The notes beneath the pieces were generated by a model. It worked only from the letters and a program-made list of their open reading frames with translations, ran no database searches and had not been told where the DNA came from. From positions 1-64,000 of the forward strand of contig JAAUZC010000036.1 in the NCBI GenBank assembly GCA_014804795.1: a DNA stretch of 64,000 nucleotides. Reading direction: 5' to 3'. Source of the stretch: Lachnospiraceae bacterium (lineage in GTDB: Bacteria; Bacillota; Clostridia; Lachnospirales; Lachnospiraceae). Positions 34,088 through 43,494 of this stretch are shown one piece after another. A program made the position numbers and the translations under genes. Numbering within the stretch: the first letter of the stretch is position 1; the number at the start of each line of letters is the position of its first letter.

Positions 34088-35518
34088 ATGGCAGATAAAA
34101 AATTAGTGGAAGCGATCACCTCCATGGAGGAAGATTTTGCGCAGTGGTATACAGATGTAGTAAAAAAGGCGGAACTGATCGATTATACAAGCGTCAAGGG
34201 CTGTATGGTGATCCGCCCGGCGGGTTATGCAATCTGGGAGCTGATTCAGAAACAGCTTGACGATATGTTTAAGGAGACAGGCGTGCAGAACGCATACCTG
34301 CCTATGTTTATTCCGGAAAGCCTTTTGCAGAAAGAAAAAGATCATGTAGAAGGCTTTGCGCCGGAAGTCGCATGGGTAACCCATGGCGGGCAGCAGGAGC
34401 TGCAGGAGAGACTTTGCGTTCGTCCTACTTCCGAAACGCTGTTCTGTGATTATTATAAAAATGTGATACAGTCCTATCGGGATCTGCCCCAGGTGTTAAA
34501 TCAGTGGTGTTCCGTAGTGCGCTGGGAAAAAGAGACGAGACCATTCCTCAGAAGCCGGGAATTTTTATGGCAGGAGGGTCATACTGCACATGCAACAGCC
34601 GAGGAAGCGGAAGAAAGAACCCTGCAGATGTTAAATGTGTACGCTGAGTTTTTAGAGAATGTGCTGGCGATTCCTGTGATAAAAGGACAAAAGACTGAGA
34701 AAGAGCGGTTTGCGGGAGCTGTGGCTACCTATACGGTGGAAGCGCTGATGCATGACGGTAAGGCGCTGCAGTCCGGTACAAGCCATAACTTTGGCGATGG
34801 TTTTGCAAAGGCTTTCGGTATTCAGTTTACAGATAAAGATAATACGTTAAAGCATGTGCATCAGACATCCTGGGGTATGACGACCCGTCTGATCGGTGCG
34901 GTGATCATGGTGCATGGCGATAATTCGGGGCTGGTGCTGCCTCCGAGGATTGCACCGGTTCAGGTCGTTATTGTTCCAATCCAGCAGAGGAAAGAAGGTG
35001 TGCTGGAAAAAGCAGCCGAACTGAAAGAGATGCTGAAAGATTACCGTGTCAAAGTGAATGACAGCGATAAGAGCCCGGGATGGAAATTCTCTGAACAGGA
35101 AATGCGCGGTATTCCTCTGCGCGTTGAAGTAGGTCCGAAAGATATTGAGGCAGGAAAGTGCGTGATCTGCCGTAGGGATACAAGAGAAAAGATAGAAGTG
35201 ACTTTTGAAAAACTGGAAGAAACCGTGAGAGAGCTGCTTCAAAAAATGCAGGTGGAGATGTTGGAGCGTGCAAGAACACATCGGGATGCGCATACTTATG
35301 TTGCAAAAGATTATAATGAGTTCAAACAGGATTTCACGGAAAAAGCAGGCTTTGTAAAGGCAATGTGGTGCGGTTGTCAGGAGTGTGAAGATAAGATAAA
35401 GGAAGAACTTTCTGTGACCAGCAGATGTATGCCGTTTGAGCAGGAGCAGCTATCCGATGTATGCGTATGCTGTGGCAGGCCTGCGAAGAAGATGGTTTAT
35501 TGGGGGAAAGCATATTAA
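34088..35518 (+). CDS. proS: Prolyl-tRNA synthetase (short type 3)
   Basis: 476 residues from ATG 34088, preceded by GAGGGAGAGGAA; an upstream in-frame ATG at 34052 would put that site inside the gene. The class II catalytic core shows motif 2 ([20 protein letters not shown]) and motif 3 ([20 protein letters not shown]). The anticodon-binding domain starts at about residue 280. The C-terminal zinc-like region has [14 protein letters not shown] and [19 protein letters not shown]. The lack of the YbaK-like editing insert and the C-terminal extension make this the archaeal/eukaryal-like form. It charges tRNA(Pro). Confidence 0.96.
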   Translation: MADKKLVEAITSMEEDFAQWYTDVVKKAELIDYTSVKGCMVIRPAGYAIWELIQKQLDDMFKETGVQNAYLPMFIPESLLQKEKDHVEGFAPEVAWVTHGGQQELQERLCVRPTSETLFCDYYKNVIQSYRDLPQVLNQWCSVVRWEKETRPFLRSREFLWQEGHTAHATAEEAEERTLQMLNVYAEFLENVLAIPVIKGQKTEKERFAGAVATYTVEALMHDGKALQSGTSHNFGDGFAKAFGIQFTDKDNTLKHVHQTSWGMTTRLIGAVIMVHGDNSGLVLPPRIAPVQVVIVPIQQRKEGVLEKAAELKEMLKDYRVKVNDSDKSPGWKFSEQEMRGIPLRVEVGPKDIEAGKCVICRRDTREKIEVTFEKLEETVRELLQKMQVEMLERARTHRDAHTYVAKDYNEFKQDFTEKAGFVKAMWCGCQECEDKIKEELSVTSRCMPFEQEQLSDVCVCCGRPAKKMVYWGKAY

Positions 35519-35615
35519 AGACCGAGCTGAAAGCGAGGGATACGAACAAAAAGCGAAGCGTTTGTGAGTTTAGGGATTAATGTAGAACTGGAAAGATCAG
35601 ATGCGGGACTAAAAT

Positions 35616-36968
35616 ATGAAAAAAGAGATACAGATCATACTGCCGGAACAGGTAAAGTATATTATAAAGACGTTAAATCAGGCAGGTTTTGAGGCCTACG
35701 CTGTAGGCGGCTGTGTGCGCGATTCCATTATGGGGCGGAAGCCGGATGATTGGGATATCACAACAGATGCATCTCCAAAAGAAGTGAAAGCTCTGTTTCG
35801 CCGTACGGTCGATACAGGGATAAAACATGGTACTGTCACGGTGATGCTGCAAAAAACAGGATATGAAGTGACGACCTATCGGATTGATGGAGAATATGAG
35901 GACAACAGGCATCCGAAGCAGGTAGTATTTACAAAATCTCTGAAGGAAGATTTAAAGCGCCGGGATTTCACCGTGAACGCAATGGCGTATCACCCGGAAG
36001 AAGGGCTCATAGATCTGTTTGACGGCATCGGCGATATGGAGAAAAAATGTATCCGGTGCGTCGGCTGTGCAAAAGAACGCTTTTCGGAAGATGCTTTGCG
36101 CATCATGCGCGGTGTGCGATTTTGTGCCCAGTTTGGCTATACGATGGGTGAGGAGACAAAACAGGCGGCAGGAGAGCTTTCTGAAAATTTAAAGAGCGTC
36201 AGTGCAGAGCGAATCCATACGGAGTTAATAAAACTGTTGATTTCCGACCATCCTGATTATCTGCGGATTGCCTATGAACTGGGCATTACGAAGATTATCC
36301 TGCCGGAGTTTGATGTCTGTATGGAAACGCCTCAGAATAATCCTCACCATTGTTACAGTGTGGGTGAGCATACACTGCATAGTCTTTGCTTTATCAGAGC
36401 GGATAAAGTGCTGCGTCTTACGATGCTGCTGCATGATATCGGGAAGCCTCTTACAAAGACAACTGATGAGAAAGGAAAGGATCATTTTAAAAGACATCCG
36501 CGCGAGAGTGCAAGGCTGGCATATGATATACTGCGGCGGCTTAAGTTTGACAATGATACACTGCAGAAAGTATGCCGTCTGGTGGAATATCATGACTGGT
36601 CCATTGATCTTGAGGATAATGTAAAAATTTCCACAGTGCGGCGGCTCATAGCGAGAATCGGAGAAGATACATTTCCCGATATGTTTGAGGTAAATCGTGC
36701 CGATCTGTTGGCACAGAGCGATTATCTGCGTGAGGAAAAACTGAAAAAACAAGATCGACTGGAAGCAATATACAGAGAAATCAGAGAAAAAGGAGAATGC
36801 CTGTCGCTAAAAGATCTCTCAGTTGGCGGAAGAGATCTTTTGGAAAAAGGATTAAAACCCGGGAAAGAGCTGGGGGAAATTCTGCAGAGAATGTTTACGG
36901 ATGTTTTGGAGAATCCGGCACATAATAAAAAGGAATATTTATTAAAAAATTTGAACCAATATTTATAA
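35616..36968 (+). CDS. cca: CCA tRNA nucleotidyltransferase
   Basis: 450 residues. The nucleotidyltransferase head is AYAVGGCVRDSIMGRKPDDWD (about 29-49, shown in part), with the two catalytic acids in DDWDI. RRDFTVNAMAYHPEEGLIDL and RFSEDALRIMRGVRF are the other conserved blocks. A C-terminal HD domain is present (MLLHDIGKP, HHCYSVGEHT), as in bacterial class II enzymes with phosphohydrolase activity. It adds or repairs the 3' CCA of tRNAs. The 97 bases after proS hold a GAAC...GTTTGTGAG-type imperfect hairpin that resembles the element at 10.8 kb only loosely. The ribosome site is weak. Confidence 0.95.
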   Translation: MKKEIQIILPEQVKYIIKTLNQAGFEAYAVGGCVRDSIMGRKPDDWDITTDASPKEVKALFRRTVDTGIKHGTVTVMLQKTGYEVTTYRIDGEYEDNRHPKQVVFTKSLKEDLKRRDFTVNAMAYHPEEGLIDLFDGIGDMEKKCIRCVGCAKERFSEDALRIMRGVRFCAQFGYTMGEETKQAAGELSENLKSVSAERIHTELIKLLISDHPDYLRIAYELGITKIILPEFDVCMETPQNNPHHCYSVGEHTLHSLCFIRADKVLRLTMLLHDIGKPLTKTTDEKGKDHFKRHPRESARLAYDILRRLKFDNDTLQKVCRLVEYHDWSIDLEDNVKISTVRRLIARIGEDTFPDMFEVNRADLLAQSDYLREEKLKKQDRLEAIYREIREKGECLSLKDLSVGGRDLLEKGLKPGKELGEILQRMFTDVLENPAHNKKEYLLKNLNQYL

Positions 36969-37027
36969 CATACTTCGCCCTTTTGTTTCATAAGATAGGT
37001 TATGAACATTTTCAGGAGGCTTGCATT

Positions 37028-38023
37028 GTGAAACCGAGGGCAGTAAATGTGTTAGAGAGGTATGACCTGGAAGTGCTTCGTACCTGGAGGGTGCGGGGCG
37101 CTATTCTTTGTGAGACAGACAAAGGGCTTTTTATTTTAAAAGAATATAACGGGAGTGCGGAAAAGCTCCTGATGCAGGACGCATTTTTGACCTTTATAAG
37201 GAAACAGGGCTTTTTGCAGGCGGAAGAGTTTTTAAAAAATGAAGATGGAGAACTTCTGAGCCGGGATGTAGAGGGGTGCGGCTATATCGTAAAGACCTAC
37301 GTCGAGGGCAGAGAATGCAGCCCGGTGGGTGTCAGGGAAGTTTTATCGGACGGCTGCGCAGTCATGCGTACCTTGGCAAAACTGCATAAAGCAAGCTTTG
37401 ATTTTAAAGAAGTCTATGGTGCAAAACCGGGGCAGACATCCTTGCTACTCAAAGAATTTGAAAAGCATAACAGAGAACTGAAAAAAGTGCAGCGTTTTTT
37501 GAAGGAAAAAGGTCAGAAAAGTGACTTTGAGCATTTTTTGCAGCAAAACTATGATATATTTTTGGAACAGGCATTGACTGTTACGAAACAGTTAAAAGAG
37601 GAAGAAGTCGAGAACGGAAATGTGATCTTGTGCCACGGAGATTTTCAGTATCACAACGCGCTGTTTAGTGAGGGAAATGTCTGGCTCATGAATTTTGAGA
37701 GATGTGTCTGGGATGACAGAACCCGGGATATTTATCATTTCGTTCGAAAAATGTCGGAGAAAAACGACTGGCTGCCGGAGATGGGGAAAGCTTTATTAAA
37801 TGCTTACGAGAAGGAACTGGCACTGACGCCTGTAGACGGCAGGCAGCTTTATTACCGTTTCAGTTACCCGGAAAAATTCTGGAAGATAGTGAATTATTAT
37901 TACAACAGAGGAAAGGCTTTTATTCCCGATAAAAACAGGGAAAAGCTGGAAGTGTTGTTAGAGCAGGAAGAGAAAAGAAATACTTTTGTCGAAAACGTGA
38001 TCGTGAAAAGATTTTTGGTTTAA
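37028..38023 (+). CDS. CotS-family spore coat/phosphotransferase-like protein
   Basis: 331 residues starting at GTG 37028, eight bases after GGAGG; a frame open upstream to 36983 lacks a ribosome site. The fold is that of aminoglycoside-phosphotransferase-like kinases: LCETDKGLFILKEYNG (ATP-binding lobe), then the catalytic loop ILCHGDFQYHNALF, and MNFERCVWDDRTRDIYHF in place of the usual metal-binding segment. The CotS/YutH family in Clostridia and Bacilli is associated with the spore coat, and its enzyme activity is uncertain. The catalytic Asp and Asn are both present. Confidence 0.8.
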   Translation: MKPRAVNVLERYDLEVLRTWRVRGAILCETDKGLFILKEYNGSAEKLLMQDAFLTFIRKQGFLQAEEFLKNEDGELLSRDVEGCGYIVKTYVEGRECSPVGVREVLSDGCAVMRTLAKLHKASFDFKEVYGAKPGQTSLLLKEFEKHNRELKKVQRFLKEKGQKSDFEHFLQQNYDIFLEQALTVTKQLKEEEVENGNVILCHGDFQYHNALFSEGNVWLMNFERCVWDDRTRDIYHFVRKMSEKNDWLPEMGKALLNAYEKELALTPVDGRQLYYRFSYPEKFWKIVNYYYNRGKAFIPDKNREKLEVLLEQEEKRNTFVENVIVKRFLV

Positions 38024-38069
38024 AAAGAGAAAAGTATACTTTTTGATGAAATACGGAGGGAGCAGGTTC

Positions 38070-39560
38070 GTGGGAAAACAAAGGAAAAATCAAATTATAG
38101 CGGGAATGGCGGGTTTACTCTGTCTGTTGTTTTTGACGTCCTGTACCGGTGAAAAAGAGGCGGAAGAGGAAAAAAATACGACCGGCTTTGTGGCGGCGGA
38201 AACGGGTGTCTTTGATTCGGCGGACACTGCTGTGGTGGCGGAGATAGATCTGGAAGAAAAGACTGTCACACTGAAAAATATGGATATAAAAAGGCAATAT
38301 ACGCTTTCTTACGACGGAACGACGTTTTTTTATGATAAATACGGTACCGTGATCTCTGCAGCACAGCTGCAAAAAGGGGAAGTGGTGGACGTTACGTTTT
38401 TTAAAGGCCGAAAGCGTTTAAATACTCTGCAGATTTCCGGGGATGCATGGAACCATAAAAATATCAGCGACTATAAACTGGACGAGGAGAAGTTCCAGGC
38501 GGAAGTGGGAGCCGCCGTATATGCTTATTCAGAAGATATCGTTGTGATAGCGGATGGAAAACAGGCCGATCTGATCGATATCAATCCTGTCGATATTCTG
38601 ACATTCCGCGGCATAGGGACAGAAGTCTACAGCATTGTAGTGGAAAAAGGACACGGTTATGTGCGCCTGCGGAATGACGAATATTTTTATGGCGGATGGA
38701 TCGAGATTGGCAATAAGATCATACAGAAAGTGACAGAAAATATGATGCTGGCTGTACCGGAGGGAAGCCATCAGGTCGTGATCAGCAACAAGGGAACAAA
38801 CGGTGTGAAACAGATAGAAGTCCGCAAGGATACGGAACTGGAGCTGGATGTAGGGGATCTGCGGGGTGAGGAACCGCAGTACGGCACGGTCGTATTTACG
38901 ATCACGCCGGATACGGCGACGTTATATCTGGACGGAGATAAGACGGATTACAGTCTGCCCGTGCGGTTGGAGTGCGGCATTCATCAGATGATCGTGATGG
39001 CGGAAGGTTATGAGACGATAAGCCAGTATTTGAAAGTGGGACAGACATCCGCCGGAATTGAAGTGGAAATGAAAGCAAGAGAGGATGTATCCGGCAATGA
39101 TACCACAGAAGAGAATGTGCTTTCCGACAGCGAGATGTTGGAGGAAGTGAACAAACTCCTTGAAAAACAGGGGTACAGCGGTATCCGTGCCGAGGATCTG
39201 GTGGGAAGCGGTACGAACCAGAGTACGGCAAATAACAGCACCGGAACAAATAATACGGATACAAATAGTACAAATACAGGAAATACAAATACGGTGGGCA
39301 ACAATAATCAGACGAATACGAATGCGCCGATCACAAGTACGCTTTCCTATTATGTGACGATTGATGCGCCGGTCGGAGTGGAAGTCTATCTGGATGGGAA
39401 TTATATCGGGATTGCGCCGTGCAGTTTTAAGAAAGATGCAGGGTCTCATACGCTTACGCTTCGAAAGACCGGGTATGTGGCGAAATCTTATACGATTCAG
39501 ATTGACGAGGAGCAGAAGAATGTGAGTTATTCTTTCCTTGATCTGGTGAAGATTGAGTAG
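38070..39560 (+). CDS. PEGA-domain lipoprotein
   Basis: 496 residues from GTG 38070, after GGAGG; ATG 38046 is an alternative. A hydrophobic leader ends in the lipobox LTSC. Two PEGA domains are visible: VVFTITPDTATLYLDG (about residue 276) and YYVTIDAPVGVEVYLDGNYI (about 433). Between them lies a low-complexity stretch of about 40 residues made of Asn, Thr, Ser and Gly. PEGA domains are beta-rich modules on cell-surface or S-layer-linked proteins. The N-terminal 230 residues have no clear family. It lies 46 bases after the CotS-like gene and probably shares its operon; possible spore or surface role is inference. Confidence 0.75.
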   Translation: MGKQRKNQIIAGMAGLLCLLFLTSCTGEKEAEEEKNTTGFVAAETGVFDSADTAVVAEIDLEEKTVTLKNMDIKRQYTLSYDGTTFFYDKYGTVISAAQLQKGEVVDVTFFKGRKRLNTLQISGDAWNHKNISDYKLDEEKFQAEVGAAVYAYSEDIVVIADGKQADLIDINPVDILTFRGIGTEVYSIVVEKGHGYVRLRNDEYFYGGWIEIGNKIIQKVTENMMLAVPEGSHQVVISNKGTNGVKQIEVRKDTELELDVGDLRGEEPQYGTVVFTITPDTATLYLDGDKTDYSLPVRLECGIHQMIVMAEGYETISQYLKVGQTSAGIEVEMKAREDVSGNDTTEENVLSDSEMLEEVNKLLEKQGYSGIRAEDLVGSGTNQSTANNSTGTNNTDTNSTNTGNTNTVGNNNQTNTNAPITSTLSYYVTIDAPVGVEVYLDGNYIGIAPCSFKKDAGSHTLTLRKTGYVAKSYTIQIDEEQKNVSYSFLDLVKIE

Positions 39561-39652
39561 AGTAATGGAGCCGGATATCCATAGGACATGCAGTGCAGGA
39601 ACAGTATTAAAATTATAAAAAATAATCAATTTTTGCAAAAGAGGAAGAGAGG

Positions 39653-40360
39653 ATGGAGAAAAAGTACAGCTTTGAGGATTTTGTGAAGATAATAGAAAGA
39701 TTGCGGGCGAAGGACGGGTGCCCCTGGGACAGGGAACAGACGCACGACAGTCTGCGGCCGTGCATGATGGAAGAGGCAGCGGAGTTTGTAAGTTCCGTTC
39801 GGATTTATCATAAGAGCGGCAGCGCAGAAAATATGCGGGAAGAGCTTGGGGATATTTTATTGCAGGTGGTGATGCACAGTGTCATTGCCGAGGAAGAGGG
39901 ACTCTTTACATTGGATGATGTGGTGGAAGAAGTTTCGGAGAAGATGATCAGGCGCCATCCCCATATTTTCGGTACGGCCCAGGTGGACTCTTCTGAGCAG
40001 GTACTGCAAAACTGGGATGAGATTAAAAAGAAAGAAAAAGAAGGAAAAAGCTGGATTGAGTCTCCGCTTTGGGAGATTCCAAAGGAACTTCCGTCTCTGA
40101 CACGGGGGCCGAAGGTTTTAAAAAAGATAGACAAGCTGTATGAGAAAGCACCGGAGCGGGAAGAGAATGCAGAAAAGCTGCGTCAGGCGGTGAATGGACT
40201 TGCAGCATGCGGCGAAGAGACAGAAAAAGCGCAGATTGAAAAATTGTTGGGAGATGCGCTGCTTGGACTTTGTGAGATTGCCAGAAGAGAGAAGATATCA
40301 GCGGAGCAGGTGCTGATGGACAGGATAGATGAACTGATCGAAGAAAAAGAGGGAAAATAA
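39653..40360 (+). CDS. mazG: MazG-family nucleoside triphosphate pyrophosphohydrolase
   Basis: 235 residues. LRAKDGCPWDREQTHDSLRP (about 18-37) and the metal-binding EEAAEFVSS and REELGDILLQVVMHS, with further acidic residues, form the all-alpha NTP pyrophosphatase motif. A second, less conserved half has GPKVLKKIDKLYEKA and ends in EIARREKISAEQVL. MazG hydrolyses NTPs or dNTPs to the monophosphate and pyrophosphate, sanitising the pool or lowering (p)ppGpp indirectly. It lies downstream of the PEGA gene, 92 bases away. Confidence 0.93.
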   Translation: MEKKYSFEDFVKIIERLRAKDGCPWDREQTHDSLRPCMMEEAAEFVSSVRIYHKSGSAENMREELGDILLQVVMHSVIAEEEGLFTLDDVVEEVSEKMIRRHPHIFGTAQVDSSEQVLQNWDEIKKKEKEGKSWIESPLWEIPKELPSLTRGPKVLKKIDKLYEKAPEREENAEKLRQAVNGLAACGEETEKAQIEKLLGDALLGLCEIARREKISAEQVLMDRIDELIEEKEGK

Positions 40361-40372
40361 AAGAATTTTTTG

Positions 40373-40401
40373 TTGTATCAGAGAAAATAAAAGGATAGAA
40401 T
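40373..40401 (+). promoter_or_regulatory. Promoter of galK-galT
   Basis: TTGTAT (40373-40378), 17 bases, TAGAAT (40396-40401), about 60 bases before the galK ATG. The sequence between promoter and gene has no obvious operator repeat. Confidence 0.5.
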
Positions 40402-40461
40402 AGAAACAGATATGGAACTGTATGTAAAAGAATGAGATGGCACATAAAAACGGAGGGAGTA

Positions 40462-41625
40462 ATGAGAGAACAATTATTAAAGAAATTTGAGGAATTATTC
40501 GGGGATGCAGAAGGGGTAAAAGTTTATTTTGCTCCCGGGCGCGTGAATCTGATCGGGGAACATACGGATTACAATGGCGGACATGTATTCCCCTGTGCAC
40601 TGACGATCGGTACATATGGCGCCGCAAGAAAACGGCAGGATAATAAACTGCATTTTTATTCCATAAACTTTGAGAGAGTGGGTGTATTGGAGTCTGCCGT
40701 AGATGCACTGGGCGAGGCAAAAGAATCAGATTGGACAAATTATCCCAAGGGGGTAATTTGGGCTTTTGCAAAGCGAGGTTTTGAGATGCCCTGCGGTATG
40801 GATTTTGTTATATTTGGTAATATTCCCAATGGTTCGGGATTATCTTCTTCCGCCTCTCTTGAAGTGCTGACGGGCTTTGTTCTGCGGGATTTATATGGTT
40901 TTGATGTAACAAATACAGACCTGGCGCTTATCGGACAGTATGCTGAAAATAATTATAATGGAATGAACTGCGGTATTATGGATCAGTTTGCATCTGCTAT
41001 GGGGAAAAAGGACAATGCGATCTTTTTGGATACAGCGGATCTTTCCTATGAATATGCACCTATTGTTCTGGAAGGCGCAAAAGTTGTTGTAACAAACAGT
41101 AAAGTAAAACACAGCCTCGTAAATTCTGCTTACAATCAGAGAAGAAACGAATGCGAGACGGCACTTTCAGAGCTGCAGAATGTTGTGGATATCAAGGGAC
41201 TTGGAGATTTAAGTGAGGAAGAATTTGAAAAGTATAAATCGGCCATAAAAGATGAAGTGAGAGTACGCCGTGCAAAACACGCGGTATATGAAAATCAGAG
41301 AACCATCCGTGCGGTGGAAGCGCTGAAAAAGAATGATATTAAATTATTTGGTGAGCTGATGAATGCTTCCCATGTTTCCCTTCGGGATGATTATGAAGTA
41401 TCCTGCGAGGAAATTGATATTTTAGTGGAAGAGGCATGGAAGATTCCGGGCGTTATCGGTTCCCGTATTACCGGAGGCGGTTTCGGGGGCTGCACGGTAA
41501 GTATCGTAAAGGATGAGGCGATCGATACATTTAAGGAACAGGTTGAGCGGGCTTATGAAGAAAAGACGGGCAGGACAGCTGAGTTTTATATTGTCGAGAT
41601 TGGGAACGGGCCATGCATCGTGTAA
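40462..41625 (+). CDS. galK: Galactokinase
   Basis: 387 residues, normal galactokinase length, from ATG 40462 with GGAGGGA just before; the longer frame from 40432 has no site. The galactose signature is PGRVNLIGEHTDYNGG (about 27-42), the ATP loop GSGLSSSASLEV (about 124-135), the catalytic base Asp in NCGIMDQFASAMG and the GHMP C-terminal loop ITGGGFGGCTVS. It phosphorylates galactose to galactose-1-phosphate in the Leloir pathway; the next gene encodes the matching uridylyltransferase. No galE or galactose transporter lies in the window. Confidence 0.97.
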   Translation: MREQLLKKFEELFGDAEGVKVYFAPGRVNLIGEHTDYNGGHVFPCALTIGTYGAARKRQDNKLHFYSINFERVGVLESAVDALGEAKESDWTNYPKGVIWAFAKRGFEMPCGMDFVIFGNIPNGSGLSSSASLEVLTGFVLRDLYGFDVTNTDLALIGQYAENNYNGMNCGIMDQFASAMGKKDNAIFLDTADLSYEYAPIVLEGAKVVVTNSKVKHSLVNSAYNQRRNECETALSELQNVVDIKGLGDLSEEEFEKYKSAIKDEVRVRRAKHAVYENQRTIRAVEALKKNDIKLFGELMNASHVSLRDDYEVSCEEIDILVEEAWKIPGVIGSRITGGGFGGCTVSIVKDEAIDTFKEQVERAYEEKTGRTAEFYIVEIGNGPCIV

Positions 41626-41767
41626 GTTATAAGCAGACAGTGATCCGAAGTTGAAAATGTAAAAGCATTGTTTATGAAAGAATATTATACGGGCAGAGAA
41701 AATTGTTATAAAGAATCGGATGCCTTTTGACTGACGTGGCTTAGTCCGAAGAATGGAGAACAACAAT

Positions 41768-43285
41768 ATGAGTATTCACAGTAATATAAAAGCACTTGTA
41801 AAATATGGTCTGGAGACCGGTCTGGTAGAAAAAGAGGATGAGATATTTACCACAAACAGGCTGTTGGAATTATTTCAGTTGGATGAGATGGAAGATGCAG
41901 CAGAAGATGTGCCGGAAAGGGTAAATAGTGCAGACGGCAGCATGCTTGAGAAAATTCTGAAAGAAATGATGGATTATGCGCACGAAACGGGCCTGATGCC
42001 GGAAGATGATATCACACATCGGGATCTGTTTGATACAAAGATCATGAGTATGCTGATGCCGCGGCCGGGCGAGGTGATCAGGAAATTTCATGAATTGTAT
42101 GAAAGTTCTCCCAGAGAGGCTACAGATTTCTTCTATAAATTAAGTGAAGATTCCGATTATATCAGACGATATCGTATCATAAAAGATCAGAAGTGGGTGG
42201 CGCCTACCAAGTATGGTGATCTGGATATCACAATCAATCTCTCCAAACCGGAGAAAGATCCGAAAGCGATAGCGGCGGCCAAGCTTGCAAAACAGAGCGG
42301 TTATCCGAAGTGTCTTTTGTGCATGGAGAATGTAGGCTATGCGGGACGTGTAAATCATCCGGCAAGGCAGAACCATCGTATTATTCCGGTGACGATCCAG
42401 AATAGCAGATGGGGATTTCAGTATTCTCCGTATGTGTACTATAATGAACACTGTATCGTATTCAACGGCGAACACGTGCCGATGAAAATAGAGCATGGTA
42501 CATTCTGCAAACTGTTTGATTTTGTAAAGCAGTTCCCCCATTATTTTGTGGGTTCCAATGCAGACCTGCCGATCGTGGGAGGCTCCATTTTGAGCCATGA
42601 CCATTTCCAGGGCGGACATTATGAGTTTGCTATGGCGAAAGCACCGGTGGAGAAGACATTTACAGTAAAAGGCTATGAGGATGTGGAAAGCGGTATTGTC
42701 AACTGGCCTATGTCGGTTATCCGTTTGAGCGGTGAAAATACAGAGCGTATCATTGCACTGGCAGACCGTATTTTAGAAGCGTGGAGAGAGTACACGGATG
42801 AAGAGGCATTTATCTATGCATACACGGATGATGAGCCTCATAACACGATAACACCGATTGCCAGAAAACGGGGAGATAAGTTTGAACTGGATTTAGTCCT
42901 GCGCAATAACATAACTACCGGGGAGCATCCGTTGGGAGTTTATCATCCTCACGCAAAGCTTCATCACATTAAAAAGGAAAACATTGGTCTGATCGAAGTA
43001 ATGGGACTTGCGGTACTGCCGGCCCGCCTGAAAGAGGAGATGCAAAAGCTTTCCGAAGCGATTCTCACAGGAAAGGATATCCGCAGTGACGGGATGCTTG
43101 AAAAACATGCTGACTGGGTGGAAGAATTTTTGCCGAAATATGACAGGATAGATGCAGAAAATGTTCATGACATTTTGCAAAAAGAGATCGGCCTGGTATT
43201 TATGCAGGTGCTGGAAGACGCCGGCGTGTATAAACGGACGAAAGAAGGACAGGAAGCCTTTATGAGGTTTGTGGATACGCTGTAA
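41768..43285 (+). CDS. galT: Class II galactose-1-phosphate uridylyltransferase
   Basis: 505 residues from ATG 41768, where GGAGAA is seven bases upstream; an ATG 15 bases earlier overlaps that site. This is the long Firmicutes type of GalT, unlike the 350-residue E. coli form. Conserved blocks are CLLCMENVGYAGRVNHPARQ, HDHFQGGHYEFAMA with the HxHxG-like nucleotidylated His environment (SHDHFQGGHYE), and ITTGEHPLGVYHPH. It exchanges UMP between UDP-glucose and galactose-1-phosphate. It is 142 bases after galK and likely in the same operon. Confidence 0.94.
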   Translation: MSIHSNIKALVKYGLETGLVEKEDEIFTTNRLLELFQLDEMEDAAEDVPERVNSADGSMLEKILKEMMDYAHETGLMPEDDITHRDLFDTKIMSMLMPRPGEVIRKFHELYESSPREATDFFYKLSEDSDYIRRYRIIKDQKWVAPTKYGDLDITINLSKPEKDPKAIAAAKLAKQSGYPKCLLCMENVGYAGRVNHPARQNHRIIPVTIQNSRWGFQYSPYVYYNEHCIVFNGEHVPMKIEHGTFCKLFDFVKQFPHYFVGSNADLPIVGGSILSHDHFQGGHYEFAMAKAPVEKTFTVKGYEDVESGIVNWPMSVIRLSGENTERIIALADRILEAWREYTDEEAFIYAYTDDEPHNTITPIARKRGDKFELDLVLRNNITTGEHPLGVYHPHAKLHHIKKENIGLIEVMGLAVLPARLKEEMQKLSEAILTGKDIRSDGMLEKHADWVEEFLPKYDRIDAENVHDILQKEIGLVFMQVLEDAGVYKRTKEGQEAFMRFVDTL

Positions 43286-43382
43286 AGACGGATTAAAAAA
43301 GATGGTTTTTCGAGGGGGAATGTGTTATAATTTCTACATATTGAAAATTGACCGGAGTAAAAAACCGGGTGGTTCAGCAATG

Positions 43383-43417
43383 TTGACAGACATTTATGCG
43401 GCTGATAGAATAAATGT
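43383..43417 (+). promoter_or_regulatory. Consensus promoter containing a palindrome, before the second hybrid kinase
   Basis: A perfect TTGACA (43383-43388), 17 bases, TAGAAT (43406-43411). Within and after it sits a perfect inverted repeat, ACATTTAT (43390-43397) and ATAAATGT (43410-43417), 12 bases apart, so a dimeric regulator could cover the spacer and -10. A second, extended -10 (TGTTATAAT, 43323-43331) lies upstream and may give another start. The kinase ATG is at 43495 with GAGGAG before it. Confidence 0.6.
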
Positions 43418-43494
43418 ATTGAGCCATATAGGTTGAGTATAGGCACGGATGCGTAATTTCGGCGCGCTGCGACCTGTTTGAAGAGGAGATCATT

